From positions 248,001-312,000 of the forward strand of contig JAJNNX010000044.1 of the NCBI GenBank assembly GCA_023159155.1: a DNA stretch of 64,000 nt, in the 5' to 3' direction. Below, one piece after another: positions 12,518 to 25,722 of the stretch. Position 1 is the stretch's first letter. Every line of letters begins with the position of its first letter. The notes under the pieces were generated by a model. The model did no database searches, was not told the DNA's origin, and was given only the letters and a program-made list of their open reading frames with translations. Position numbers and translations under genes: made by a program. The DNA comes from Ustulina deusta (lineage: Eukaryota; Ascomycota; Sordariomycetes; Xylariales; Xylariaceae).

Positions 12518-15500
12518 GTAGGCAGCATTGAAGTGCCAATTACGAGAAAGATGTTGCGGGGAGGGGGGGGGTTGTTCGAGGAATGCTCCCGCACGGTGAC
12601 TGATATCTTGGGCTGTACTAGCTAGAATGTTACCGACACAAAGGGATGTATTTCCCTGTTTTTCTTCGCCTAATAATCGGTAGTTGCAGCGGATGCTTGG
12701 GTGACTACGTCAATCGTAGTATCGGCTTTTCTTTTTGTTGTGGAGAAATGTTACATTCAACTCTTTCGAAATTTCCTTCTACTACTAGTATGTACGGGAA
12801 CGCGATCTTGAGGGCATTGATCATCTCTTTGATAGGGATCGGCCTATTCCATCACAACTGTCAGTTTCAATGGGTCTGGTATCCGGACAGAGGAGAATCC
12901 ACTGAAGTCATTCATTCCTCGATGTTTCTCATATGGGTATGGGCACTTGCTGCTTGGTAGATTGTCTAGGTCACTAACGTCGGATTTCTTTTATTTTTAT
13001 TCACAGTCTATAAACTATAACTGTGTGACTATCTGTTCTCTTAGAGTGTGGACTGTTTCCCCAACATTGATATCTACAGTATGATAGAGCGGCATGCCGG
13101 GTCATCGGTCCGTACATGTATACGACATACGGTTCAGGTTATACAATGCAATAGAATCGAGCCGTGGATAACATAGATTAATAAACAGCTATTGAAATGG
13201 TGAAACTACAGGATAGGTCTGTACCTGCATGGGATCGGCGACGATAATAGGTCTTTTCAGCAACACCATTTGGGACAACTAGAAATTAGAAGCTAGCCGA
13301 AGGTAACTTAAGCCATATCATATTGTCACCAACAGACTGGGGTAGCAGGCAGTATAATTCAAACGACAAGAGCTCGGACATACCAGTCCATGGCAGCGTC
13401 GGCCACGGCAGTTGTGTAGTATCATCAAGTCAAGGTTATACCCCAGCTCCTCTCTCAAACTCGGCTAATCCTCGTCCTTGGACACTATCAACACACGCTT
13501 GAGATCGTCCAACAACATCCTCTGACATGCTCAAAAGCCGAGCGGCTACAACTAGCTCGCGCAGCTTGGAATCGAGCTAAAAGACACGAAGGATCGTTGA
13601 GAATGCGTGGATTTCATAGTGTAGTGTGTGTAGGTGCTCTTGCATTAGTTACGTCGAGACGCTTAACAGGCGCTTAATAGATGTGAGGAATGGAAGCTAA
13701 ACTAGCTGAATCATGGATCACGTCTATCAGTGCTATATTGCTCAATGTATAAGTTGCAGGGCGAGATTGCTCATAACGCGCGAAGAGGAATGTTTTTGTC
13801 TTATCCTCGCGCGATTGGAGCTCGTCATAACCGTATTTTATTTTTTTCCCCGAAAGGCAGGCTCTGGGTTTCTGTCTGGGGTAATCCGTCGTGTTGACTC
13901 CCTCTCGGCAGGGATGTGCGCTAGTGCGTCTCCACAATCACTCAGGTCACTAGCATCGCAGCCAATGGGGGCGTAAGTTCCATGCCAGGGTTCGTGTTGA
14001 CAGCCAGGGGAGAGAGAATGGTGACCTGGCAGAACCCCAAAAAAGTCAAGACCGAACAAAGGAGAGCGGGTAGGAATGACAGAATGTGATGCCTACTGTA
14101 GTGTAAGTGGGCTACCTATGTAGCTACTTAATCCCTATAAGTATTGGGCGAGCTGAGGTAGGTATAGCTTTGGACTCCGACGAGCCGTTGCTAGACGTTT
14201 TGGGCAATGCTAACAAGCCAAGTCCCCTATCTACTAGTAGGTCCACTACTGCCATCTAAATTGTCAGACGATGGGCGACATTTACCGCTGTAAGTTAGGC
14301 AGCCACCACTGCTCTGTGTGCTTATACATGTACAGTTAAGCTCTGCACAGCACCTCCCGACTATCCTCCGAGATAGTGTAAGCTGTGTCACTTCAGGTTG
14401 TCCGGTGATGTAGCCCTGCAGGTGAATCGACATGAATAGCACGAGGCAATTGGCCAGCACAAATTCGTCACAGCACATACATCATTCCTCTTTTCGCTAC
14501 CCCTGCGCTAATCCAGGTACTAGACCAATCTCCTGAATTCCCTGGGTAACAGCCAGACAGGAATCGGATGATGCAGCAATGTTCCTCCGACTACCTATGG
14601 CTGGCACCCCTACAGTGCAAGAAGTAAAGAGTGGATGGTGGCAATATAATGGCGTCGGACTCCTCCTATATATAGTTCTCTTTATATTAGAGAGACATTC
14701 CAAGTTAACGGCATATACCTACCTAGCAGATAGCAGCCACGGATAGAATCGAGGCTAACGCCAAGATATCGATCAGCGCAGACGCAGAAGAACAGGCTTG
14801 CACTAACATCCTACGTGCAGATGTAGCGTGCAACGTTTTATGGGGCAAGGTCATTTCTGGTATAGTGCGCCTGGAACTCGTGCGTGGAAGGAGTGTATCG
14901 TCTGCTGCATCTGATGAGATACCGGTATGGTATTATGGACTAGTAGTATACTATGTCGTACTAACATGTGGTTGTATGTATAGGCAGCCGGTATTCCCAT
15001 GCATAGCACCATACATATGGTCGGAGAACATGGAACATGACTTGATAAGTCCAGTTGCTCTTCCAATGGGCTTGTTCCTGCATCGGCTGCAGCACCAGAG
15101 CCAGCACAACCTGCATGTCGCCCAAAGAGGTAATCTAAATAATACTACACTACGCTTGGAAGACACGGCTCGGCTAGCAGCTACAGGGAACCAGTGCGCA
15201 GCTCACCGCTGCATTGCGTTCTCGTACCTGGCCGTGCCTCCCGATCATCACAGTAGGGCTGTTCGTGGCTCTTTCCGATTTATCGCTTTATGTATCAACT
15301 GCCACTACGCAATGGCGTCGCGCCTGCCATCGCAGACAGACCAGCATCCATGTAGACAAAGTAGATGGACTGTATCCATGTACTGCTGCTTGTGCTGTCT
15401 GCCACTCCAACCACAAGGTATCCATGCTGCCTGCTGTACATGCACTGGATATGTAGACATGTAGTAGTAGCTTCATGAGTATTCCTTGCAGCATGGCATG

Positions 15501-16125
15501 GCATACCTACCTATGCATGCGTGCCTACCTAACACGTTCGTTGTGCCGTGCCAGGACAAAGCCGTCTCCGTCTCCGTCTCGTCTTGTCTCGTCTCTGCTT
15601 GCTTACTTACCTACTGTATTTTCTATTATGTATCTCCTATATCCTGACCTAATTACCTGACCGCTGTCCAATTTCCCCTCTCTCTCCCTTACCCAAATCC
15701 CCCCTTTCTGTGTCCTTCAATATCTCAGAGTCACAGTCTTCTTCCGAGGCAAATATTTGTCTTGTCGCTAGCTGGCTGGCATTCTCCAGCCAAAATTCCC
15801 GACGTCTTCGCCTTGGAACCTAGGCATCTCGACGTCGGCCTATTCGAGACAAAAGACAGACAAAGACAGGCACGACCGCATTATATCACGTCGCACAACG
15901 CCATCGCTGTGCGAGGCCGTCAACCTTTGTTGTTCAGGTTGGCCTCGTGGTCGGTTGTGTGCTGCCTCCCAGCACCAGAAACGTGCCAACCATATTCCCG
16001 TCAATCTCGAGGGAAACTGCCTCGGCCTGGATGTCACTGGCGACATCTTCAAACAACAACCGACGTCGCACCACCAGCGACCTGCGCAACATTCACCCAT
16101 AGCCAACTCACTACTGGCTGGTAGC
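12518..16125. other. 3.6-kb gene-poor interval, promoter-like near its right end
   Basis: No protein family recognised. A 199-codon open frame at 14865-15464 on the plus strand is the longest, but its composition (many His, Cys, Met, Gln) looks like chance. The segment 15540-15760 is strongly pyrimidine-rich, with GTCTC/CCGTCT runs and CCTCTCTCTCCC, as expected for the leader or promoter of the gene that follows. Confidence 0.4.
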
Positions 16126-17169
16126 ATGGACATGGGATCCATGCCAACCGCTGGCAAGCAGCCGTCTGTCTTTGGCGAACCATCTCACCATGTTCTCTTC
16201 GATAGCTTGAGCTGGTTAGATGAGGATGACGACCTCGACCTTCGCCTCACCCTCGACGATTACCATGCCGATCTGAAGCCGTCCAGACCCATGACCACCG
16301 CCGGTCCACCTTCGTTGTTTCGCCGTCGCCTGTCTGTCAACAAATTGTCTTTTGGCCGTTCCTCCATCTCCAGTCGTCCAGGCACCAAAGACTCCTCGTT
16401 CGCAGAGCACGCTCCCGTAACAATAACCCACTCGCGCCGGAAATCTCGAGCTCTTTCTCTTATCACCCCGAAACACAATCCACAGGCATCCGTTGCTTCA
16501 ATTGACCTCGCTGCCGCTCATTACCAGGACCCTGAAGCGCGCCACAAACTTCGCGCTTATTTGGCCTCACCACAGAAGTTCGACGAGGCACTACAGTTTG
16601 GCTTCCCCGCTAACCATGCCTATCCAGCCGCCCTGTCGGGGGGCGCACCGAGGAGGAGTCGAAGCTTCTCCCGAGGACTCTTCGTGGCAAGCTCCGAGAA
16701 ACTAAAGACGTTCCTCGCAGATGACAGCTCATCTATTTACAGCCAAGAAACTTCAATCTCCGACTCCGAGTCTCCTAGGACGCCTCAGACACCCGAAAAC
16801 CTGCATGGTATCAAGCCCTTACCGCTTTCAAGCCACACCTGCGGTTTCCCAACGAAATTTCCTGAAAGTTATGGACAGGGTGCTACCGCTTGTCGTGAAA
16901 TGACGTTGCGAATGACCCTGACGCGGCCCGATCTACGATCTCGCCAAGAGGAATCACATGGCTGGTCAAAAGGCCTTGCCTCACGTCGTCCTTCTCGGCC
17001 ACGACCTCCACTACGACCTTTCCGAGTCGATTCACCCGTGCTGGACTCGGACCACAATGATGCCACGAAGGAGAGTATAGATCAGATCTTTGCTGATATT
17101 GATCGGGAACTGGGCTCATCATCGGACGGAGTGGTCAAGCGTTTCTGGAACCGGGTGCGTCGAGGTTAG
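16126..17169 (+). CDS. Conserved fungal protein of unknown function, Ser/Arg-rich
   Basis: A single exon of 347 residues from the ATG at 16126; the frame stays open upstream to about 15955 but without another ATG. It resembles a family conserved in filamentous ascomycetes that databases often label mucin-like; I recall no experimental function. It has an acidic N-terminal stretch (SWLDEDDDLDLRLTLDDYH), then a long Ser-rich, probably disordered region. A helical core follows (ARHKLRAYLASPQKFDEAL, about residues 140-165 of this model), then EMTLRMTLTRPDLR and a C-terminal helix ending VVKRFWNRVRRG. The conserved motif order argues for a real gene. There is no signal peptide or membrane segment, so a cytoplasmic or nuclear protein is likely. 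RRKS and RSRSFS-like sites could be phosphorylated. Confidence 0.75.
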   Translation: MDMGSMPTAGKQPSVFGEPSHHVLFDSLSWLDEDDDLDLRLTLDDYHADLKPSRPMTTAGPPSLFRRRLSVNKLSFGRSSISSRPGTKDSSFAEHAPVTITHSRRKSRALSLITPKHNPQASVASIDLAAAHYQDPEARHKLRAYLASPQKFDEALQFGFPANHAYPAALSGGAPRRSRSFSRGLFVASSEKLKTFLADDSSSIYSQETSISDSESPRTPQTPENLHGIKPLPLSSHTCGFPTKFPESYGQGATACREMTLRMTLTRPDLRSRQEESHGWSKGLASRRPSRPRPPLRPFRVDSPVLDSDHNDATKESIDQIFADIDRELGSSSDGVVKRFWNRVRRG

Positions 17170-19371
17170 CCAAAGCATCCACAATAACGCGAATCTCTCC
17201 TGAGCGCAGGATGATGGACCAGAGATTTTCAACGACACATCTTCGACATGTAGATAGAATGCCCGATTTCTGCCTTCAGTCGCCATAGAGTGATTGCTTA
17301 TTGTTTTCTGTATTATATCCAAGGAGCAACATGTTCAGCTCAGCTTCCTTCCCCTTATATATATCTCTCTTTTAAGTATGCTCTTAGGCGTGCAAACTGG
17401 GCGGGAGGGAATGGGGGGGATATCATTTCACCAGGCGTTCTGATATTTTAGCGAATTTGACCACGGCATGGAGTTTGGAGCTGGTTGGAGGCATTTCCGA
17501 GCGGCTTTGATATGTCCTAACATTTATTGGGCTGGAGTGGTCGTCATGGATTTCGTACAGGTCACCTTGATGGCACACCCCTGATATCTGTGCAGCGCAA
17601 TCGGGGCAATTCAACTATCCCACGTGTGGGATGATTCATGGCTTCGGCTTGTAATTTTTTGAAGCCCTTTTAGCATACCCCTACTGTTGCTTTTCTTCGA
17701 TCATGGTTTGTTGGCTGTGACTGTTGCATTCGCTATTTATGTGTCTACGTATTAGCTATAGGTTGGCATCTCGAATCTGGGCTCGAATCTTCAACTCGAT
17801 TGTGACTTTGATCATGCTGCCTCGGCCCCCAAAATTTGCTCATACACCAGAGGCCAGACAAGGTAAGAGGTATTACTGAACATATTATGGTATCATAAAA
17901 TATGGGATTATATTGTATCTCAAACATGAAAGTTTGCATATATAGCACGAGATGTTGACATCATAGCAACCACCGCAAGACTTCTCGTTGCCGCTACTAC
18001 TGTAAGCTTCTGTCAGCCCTCGAGGTTGGAAGAGATAGGCAAAAGACGGAGAAGGCTAGATCCAGGGGTAATATCTTGGATATATGTCAGCATGGATATA
18101 TATTGTGACATACCTACATACAAATTCAACGTATGCACGCACTTTAGATAATGCGACTCTGCAGCAGCGCGCTTGGGGCTTCTACCAATCTGAGCCATCT
18201 CAATCAATATACCACTCAATATAGCAACATATCTTACGTTACCTTTCCATATATAAAAAAAAAAATAGGACATAACATATATCACTAGTTACCTGTTTTT
18301 ATTTTATTATTATTATTGTTTTTCGTCACTTGCCTCCTTGCCAGCCAGGGGTAAGTATTTCGATATGCCTGCCTAGATATGTGAATGGGGGAAAAAAGCC
18401 TTGTCGGTTTTCCAACTTCCCTTCCACCCCCATCTCATCCCATCCCATCCCGTCCGTGTTACCGCGGGACAACACCTCCCGTCGGGGGTCTGCGCGTTTC
18501 TGTCTGTCTGTCTGTCTGTCTGTCTATTTGTCCGTTCGCTCACTTCTTCGCCCCTGCTTCGTTTCGTGTCGTGTCGTTTCTCCCGGTGAGATTGGCCGGC
18601 CCCCTCACTCTATCTATCTATCTATCTATCTATCTATCCATCCATCCGTCCGTCTGTCCACCCCTGCCTCGATGAATACTTGGGGGCGTGGCGGTCGCGG
18701 TTTGGTTAGGCGTGCCGCGCTTTTTTTTCCCCTCTTTCCTTGGATTGGAGAGAAGATGGAAAAAAGGGGGAGGGGGCGGGGGACTGGGGGATAAAACTAG
18801 AATTCTACTTTTCGATATTGCTGGAAATCTCGTCTGGTGTTATGGTGGGAGAAGCAATGAAAGTGAAACGGTAGAGCGAAATGCCTGTTACGTATCCTCT
18901 ACACCCGATGAGACGGAAACAGAAGGAGGCGGCGCATTGCGATAAGTTTGATGTCGCAATGCTCTGTTCTATACACGACAGCTCTATCTCTTTTGTTTCT
19001 TTGCTCCCGCCCTTTCGCCTCGCTTTGTTTCACTCACGTGGTCACATTTCGATAGACTTGCTCTTATACATTTTTTGTTACATGATTGCAACGCAGACGA
19101 AAGCTGTGCCGGACATAGGAAGAGGGAGGTCTAACGGACGTATAATTAATGTTGTTCAATGTACATCTAGCCAAAAAGAGCTGTCCCAAATTTCCCCAAT
19201 CGACGCCAATGCTAGAATACCCACAAGCATGTCTCCCTTCTCCGTGATACACATATGCACCTGATCGTCGCTACCGTTAGCAACGGATTGATGGACCAGC
19301 CCACTACCTGCGTGGGCCTTGACTTGACTTATTCCGCCGAAAAGCCTGGATCGCGACCATCCACTGTTTCC
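17170..19371. other. Intergenic, convergent 3' ends with pyrimidine microsatellites
   Basis: No gene recognised between the convergent unknown-function gene and VPS10. AT-rich stretches lie at 17900-18320. From 18410 to 18665 the plus strand is almost pure pyrimidine and contains two tetranucleotide microsatellites. Confidence 0.5.
18501..18660. repeat. TCTG and CTAT tetranucleotide microsatellites
   Basis: About six tandem TCTG units lie near 18501-18526. About seven CTAT units from about 18609 grade into CCAT and CGTC variants by 18660. Both sit in one pyrimidine-rich tract. Confidence 0.85.
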
Positions 19372-22300
19372 TTAGACCTCATCATCGCTGTCGTCGCCCA
19401 AAAGTTCTCCTTCATCATCATCGACAATTGCGTAGTCACCGCTCCCACGGGCAAAGCTGTCTCTCGTAGTGAACCTGCGCGGTCCGCTTGATCGTAACCA
19501 GCTGTAACGGCTACCGCCATCTCCTCTACCACTTAGTCTGGCCGTTGTGGAACTTACCGTTCGCCAGACACTAGAGGCTAGTAAGGGCAAGGCACCAACG
19601 ACGGCCGCGATAGCTGACACGACGATAACGGGATATTTGATCCACGGCGAGTCGTTGTCTAGGCCGCTCTGTTCGCCCAAACGAATCTGGCCGAATTTGC
19701 CTTGCCAATTGCTGTAAACCCACCAGCCCGCGAGAGCGGCGACGGCGATAGGGATAACCACAGCGAAGAAGATAGCTACTCCCGATACGCCGTGTTTTTT
19801 CTCGAATTCCTCTTCGTGGCCAGGGCATGGATGAACCTTGAAGACGTTATCTGGATCGAAGGTACCACCCTTGCAGGTTGTTAAAGGAATGCGACGGAGA
19901 CCAGTGGGCTCATGATACTCAATCGCTTCTGGATCATCACGACATATTTGGTCAGGGTCCTTAGGTCGAAGACCATCGACAAGAGTGCAATAATTGTGGG
20001 TATCTAGCTCGTAATTATAATCGCTGCAAGTTAGGAATGTCAGTTAATGGTAGTACTTGGCGGGCAACCTGGACCTCGGGTAGCTTACCATTCATAATCC
20101 TGTCGTGTACACTCGCAAGTTTCGAAATTGTATACCTGCTGAAGCTTTCGATCATTGTAGCAGGTCCTGTCCTTCTTTTTGCGCAGATACCGATTCCTGT
20201 GGCCGAATAGACAGCCATTGGGCTGTAATGGATGCTCTGGAGACCACAGCTCGTAATCAGACTTGTCTAGGTCTTTTTCATCGTGGACACATGGTCTGTC
20301 TGCCAAACCAGAAAAGTCGAGGTTGAATGTGATTAAGTTCTTGCCTGTATGCCCCCAAAGCATGAAATTCCGAGAAGACCCAGATCGCAGGGTGGTAATG
20401 TCCGTAATGGTAACATCAGAATCGGAAAATTCTTTCTCTTGCCACGATTCGCCACGGTCGAGCGAATAAGAGATGGATCTAGTTTTTGTGTTTCGCTGGG
20501 CGATAACAATAATCGAGCCTTGATCTCCAAATGACCATGCCCAGGTACCTTTATTCACCTCCTTCCAACTCAAACCAGCATCCTGTGTCATGAAAGTATC
20601 AGCATCTTTTGCGTTGCCGAGGATAGGCCCCACGTTTCCAATGCCGAACATCAGCCCGATGGCGGACTCGGAAGAGTATGCCGTCCCACGATCTAGTCGC
20701 TCAGTAAAACCATGGAGATGCAGGGCACAAAACGCATCGCCTTCTCGACTGGAGCAGGTGTACGGCTTGCCTTCAACATCCTTGTGGGGAGGAGGAAGAA
20801 AAGACCATTGAGCCCCGTCGTTGTGACTGATCCGAGTTTGGAGGTTCTTCGGCTCCGACTCACTGTCCTGATTTGCGACGGTATTTACGAGCATGACCCC
20901 CTCCAAGCCGAGCATTTTTTCAAAATCAACATACCATCTGTCATCAGCGTTGACACCAGAAATGCTCATAACGTAAGACGTGCCGTTGGAGTTACTTTTG
21001 AGGATTGAGCCATAGCCACGACTCTTTTCTGTTCCGGTAGCAACAAAAAGGTTAATGGCATGTGTGGAACTGTCAAGGACAGTGTATGAATTTTGGCGAG
21101 GGACCTGAAAGTTGACTGGGAAATGTGCATGAGCGTAGGTCTTTCCATCGAGACTGGATAGAGCACTTAATGTCCCCTCGGTTTTATTTTCAGTTGCTAC
21201 TACGATGAACTCGGCCATGAGCGCAAATCTTGTGATGTATTCCAAGGCGACAGTAAACTCAACATCTGAAACCTCATCCGTGTACAACAGCTGAAGGGGA
21301 TTGTCATCGGCATCACTACTTTCGCGTGCTCTGGCAGAACACAAAATTTGTGACTTAGGGCGGAATTTATATGCGTTGGAGCCGGTGAACTCGCACCGGT
21401 CCACGTAGCGCTTCAGGGTGTGCCAGCTATCGCCGCGATCGGTTGAAAGCGAAGCCTCGAGATAGCATTTGTCGCCAGTACATTTCTGACCATGCCATAT
21501 AAGCCACTCCGGTCGATCTGGATGGAATGAAAGGGGCGAAACTCCTGATCTCGCCAATTGTGTATCCAACGGATCTGGTGCTTTGAACGAATCAATGCTC
21601 TTGCCTCGATCAGTTGTGTAGTATACTTCGTGTTTTGTGGTCAAGAAAAAGGCCATGTCTTTGACGTAAGTATGGGTAACGATGCCGTATATGTCTTTGT
21701 CCTCAAGTTCCTTTGGTGTAACCCAAGTTTTGCCGTGATCGTGAGTAATGAAAATGTCGCCAACGCCACCTGCTATCTTTTCGGGCCTTGCGATGATCGT
21801 CTCGTCGTCATTGCTGCTTAGATCGCCGCGCTCGAGGTAGTGCTTTTCAAACAGATTGAAGTCCCCCTCGAATATTTTGCTAGTGACGTCGATCCCGCTA
21901 CTGGTATTGTTTGGGCGTGATTTCGCATCAGAGCATTTCCACTCCTTCTTGTTGTCTTTTTGATCACCCCCTGTGCGCTTGCATTGGTTTCCAGGGATGA
22001 GGCGCCAACCAGATGAGCCCACGAACTTCTCCTCGGGGTCATCCGTTTTGCAAGCTTCCTTAGGGGCGAGAACTGAACCTTCTAGCTTGCATTCATCGCC
22101 GTCTCGTACAAAATTGAAATCGCACTCAAAATCCACATCCGCACAGTCGCAACGAGACGTCTCTGGTGTTAGGCCATTGAACTCTTTTTTAATGAAACAT
22201 TTCGCCTCTTTCTTGCGTCGACTGAACTTTTGCGTGTGTCCCATTACACAACCATTGCCATGGTCATCTTTTCGTGCGTACCAATATTCCATGTCGGCCT

Positions 22301-24002
22301 CCTTGCATGTGTCTTCGTGTAGACCTTCGAAATCAATAGCTATCACACAATAGCTAGGCGATTTCTTTGACCCTGTTTGGGCGGTAAGGACGAATTTTAG
22401 GCTGGTCGAGTCTTGTGTCGTTGTGAGGATCCAAGGGAGGATACTGAGGTCTCCGGGTAACTTGGTTGTTTTCCAGCTTATCCCATGATCTAACGAGTAC
22501 TTGATCTCTTGAATATTCACCTCCTTACTATCCTTCACAGCCAGAAGGATTGAGCCCTGGTCGCCAAATTCATATTTATGCGGGCCCTCGGGTCCTTCGA
22601 TCCAGGTCTTCCCAGCGTTATCAGAGATATAAAGACTGGACTCCCAATAATCTTTTAGAAATGCGCCGGGATTACCATTACCCATTACTAGACCAGGTGC
22701 TGGGCTCGAGAAGACTGGGCCAACGTTCCTTTGTTCTGTCATAGAGTGGAGGTGAATATCGTCATCGTCCGTTTTGATCGCCTCGAACTTTCTACCATCG
22801 TCAAAAGTGATCTTTGTTTTCCTTTTCTTCGTAGCCTCTTCCTTTTCAACCTCCTCCCAATTATCAACTTGATTGACTAAGTAGACACCTTGGATTCCAG
22901 TGACTTGTTCGAAATCGACGAATGCATAGCGATCGCGGTTTGTGTGTTCGATATTCCTCACAAAGTAGGTACCGTTAGAGTTACTAGTGAGCAATGTACC
23001 CATAGGTGTGGACATGCGTTTGCTCGTGCGAACATCAATCTGAATGCTGTAACTGGTACTTTCCAGAACAGTGTATGCCGTCTCAATGATTGGGTGGTCC
23101 TGTGGGAAGATAGCGCGATGCCACACCTTAGTGTCGTCAGTCACAAAAAGGGCCATTTCAGCACTTCTAGGGGAGGATGTGGCCGCCAACAAGTATTTCT
23201 TCACTTCGAGAATGTTGGCAACACCCTGAACCGGCCCATCACTGTTCAAATTGACCTCTTCTTCATCAAGCGCCTCACCACCATCAAGAACCTTGAAGTA
23301 ATTGTCGGACACGTAGAGTCGGTTCTCGTCTCGAGATGAGTATCTGCCCGATCTCACGATACATAGAATTCGGGTGGCATCTAGGTTAGAATCACCCGTA
23401 GTGAAGATTGGAGATGACTTGGCCCACCAGCAACCCTGTGTTTGCTTGCGGAGCAAATGCGCCTTCTCCTGAAAGCCATCGGTAGTGTACATAGTGAGTT
23501 CTTCGCAGAAGAAGCCTTCGCATTCCATACCGGTGAACAAGATCTTGTTCGGGTCATCGGCGTGGAAGGTCATCCAGTTCCCAATGGTATCAGCAAAGTC
23601 GCTGGCGTAGGCATCGGTGGAGAACTTTTCCCATGTTTTCCCTTTGTCCGCTGTCTTCCAGTGCACGTTGCCGAAGGTCAAAACATATGCGCGATCCGGA
23701 TCATACTTGTGCAGGATAAGGGCACTGCTCTTTTCATGATCGACGCCCTTAGCCTTCTCCCATGTGGCACCGCCATCGGCAGATCGCCAAATGGTATGAG
23801 GCTGTTCTATCTCTCGAAACATGACGACATTGGAGTCTGGGAAGTAGTCGGGGATATTCGGGATGCTCTTGAACTCAGTGACGACGATGGTAGGCTCGTC
23901 CTTTGCGGATACGGTCGAGGCCGTCGATAGAAGGGTGGCTAGGACGAAAAGGGCGGTCCACCACACCGAGGTGGTTGCGCCCATAGATCGCGACGACCTC
24001 AT
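19372..24002 (-). CDS. VPS10: Vacuolar protein sorting receptor VPS10 (sortilin family)
   Basis: Two exons, 24002-20089 and 20023-19372, joined through a 65-bp intron (GTAAGC donor, CTGAC branch, TTGCAG acceptor), give 1,521 residues, normal for fungal Vps10. The receptor binds soluble vacuolar hydrolases in the late Golgi and cycles to endosomes. A signal peptide (hydrophobic FVLATLLSTASTVSA) is followed by two luminal VPS10 domains. Each is a beta-propeller with Asp-box repeats such as SADGGATW, SDNAGKTW, STDRGDSW and SLDRGESW, and each is closed by a Cys-rich module. Hydrophobic segments lie at about 1386-1408 and 1436-1458. The tail is short and acidic with a DDDEGELLGDDSDDEV-type sorting signal. 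A second GTAAGT near 19557 lies inside the tail coding region, but reading through keeps the family-like C-terminus. The gene is divergent from the RING-CH gene. Confidence 0.96.
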
Positions 24003-24806
24003 GGTGCTACAGTCATAGGCGCGGGAGACGGGGAAACCATAGCAGGATTAATCGATATGCGAAAGGACCAACGGTGGACCGTAGGGCGGGGAGGACGCGG
24101 CGAGGTCGACGAAGCGGTTGATATTGACGATCAACGACAACAGTTGGGGAGCAGCTCCGATCGGCAGTAGCACATGAGATAGAGAATAATGGTACAAATG
24201 TCTACAAGCAGTGCGAAGGGGGGCAAAGGGGATGGTATGTAGGTTGTTTGGATGAATTCCGGTAAAGGAGATGAAGGCGACGAAAAATTAACAACTCTGG
24301 CACATTATGAACAAGTTGACATCTTCCCTCAGCTTCCGCCGCGTCATTGCTAACTATAAACAGCTGAGTCGACAGGTACCTACCTGCCATGCCTAGGCCT
24401 TTAGCTCCCTCAGGTCGACTACCTAGGTAGGTTAGGCATTTATTGAGGCCCTGTTCTCGCCCCATGGAGCCTGCCTAGGTACCTCATACCTCCTGTCACA
24501 AGCTTTAGTTCCAAGCACCCGCCACAAGGCTTATCGAATTACTAAGGTACTGCTTGAGCATACCTGGGTAGGTACTATACCTACTAGGGAAATGCGGCTG
24601 GAAGTGTTGCAATATCAATAATTTTAACTGCTAATAATTCATTGTATAGCTGCGATTGCTACCTGCAATCTATAGAAACTGATTTCTTGCGCAACCCAAG
24701 GTTTTGGGGCTGGTTGTGGTATTATCTTCTCGTAGGTAATACATGCCATAGGTACTTAGGTACCTACTTCAGGTAGGCTTACACAATAGGTACTACCTGG
24801 TAAGTA
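24003..24806. other. VPS10 upstream region rich in TACCTAGGTA-like motifs
   Basis: No gene. From 24360 to 24800 many overlapping ACCTACCT, CCTAGGTAGG and GGTACCTA motifs occur; several are short perfect palindromes around CCTAGG or GGTACC. Confidence 0.5.
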
Positions 24807-25722
24807 CTGTAGTGGGGGATTGAGTGGGAACAGAAGCGTTGTTACAGTTCCGGAATAGCGAGAACGCTTCCGAAATTCACAAGAGTTCCGAAATCCACAA
24901 CGCTTCCGGTCCCAGATGTAGTTCTAAAGCAAAATTTAGTACAGAAATACTTACAGAATGGTTCAGTGTTCTATCGCTAAAGTCTTAAGGCTTCGTACGC
25001 TATAGCTTGCAGACCAACCAACTTGACTGACCTGGCCATACAGACTTAGCCAGCCAAATTCTAACTTGGAAAAATCCAGCCCATCCCAGTCAACCTACCA
25101 CCTTTACGCATACACACACACCCACCCACCTTGGCTAGCGGTCACACCACTACCCCTACCAGCCTTACTACGTACCTAGCTAATTATATGGACCTATCCA
25201 GTCGATCGGGCTACTTTGTATACCCTACGACGTATATATAACAAAGGTTAGCCTGCTTGGCTGTTTGTTGGTTGGTTGGTTGGTTGGCTGGTTGGTTAGC
25301 TAACTGTAGCCGAGGCAGATTACTTACGCTTATACCGTACGACTTCTTTATATACCTAGTATGTATAACTACGACTTGTACGAAACAATAGATAGATGTG
25401 AAGGCAATTGGGAAGGCAATTAGGAAAGCAATTAGGAAAGCAATTGGGAGGGCAATTGGGAGGGTAATTAGGAAGTAGGTTGGGTGGGTGGCATTTAGGC
25501 TTAGTATAATAGGTAGTTAGGCAGTATAATTTAGCTATATTTAGTGCTTAATAGTAGTAAAATATAGGGTATTTATAGGGCAGTTATAGGGGGTTCACAA
25601 CGCTTCCGGATTTCACAACGCTTCCGAAATCCACAACGCTTCTGCAAGTAGGAAGCGTAATGTTTTACAGAAGCGTTGTGGTATTTACAACGCTTCTGAA
25701 CCCACTATAATTGACGCTACAG
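24807..25722. mobile_element. Non-autonomous TIR DNA transposon (MITE-like) with TA target duplication
   Basis: The ends are inverted repeats of 36 bp (24807-24842 and 25687-25722). CTGTAG matches 6 of 6, followed by a poorly matched 10-bp spacer, then AGTGGGnnCAGAAGCGTTGT matching 18 of 20. A TA dinucleotide flanks each end (24805-24806, 25723-25724), as for Tc1/mariner-type insertion. Subterminal copies of ACAACGCTTCCG occur several times at 24861-24910 and 25592-25700. There is no transposase frame. The interior has a TTGG microsatellite (25264-25290) and a 12-13-bp minisatellite. It lies between divergent VPS10 and the RING-CH gene and could affect either promoter. Family assignment beyond TA-inserting TIR element is inference. 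Confidence 0.75.
25398..25475. repeat. Minisatellite of 12-13 bp inside the TIR element
   Basis: About six imperfect copies of a GGAAAGCAATTA-like unit in tandem, differing mainly by A/G changes. Confidence 0.8.

Noticed and set aside
14865..15464. 199-codon plus-strand open frame
   Set aside because: Unusual residue composition, no motif, no splice or promoter context, and overlapping frames on both strands of similar length; treated as chance.
20085..20088. Premature stop truncating VPS10 before its membrane segment
   Set aside because: The TAA lies inside a GTAAGC donor; splicing to 20023 restores the Cys-rich end, membrane segments and acidic tail.
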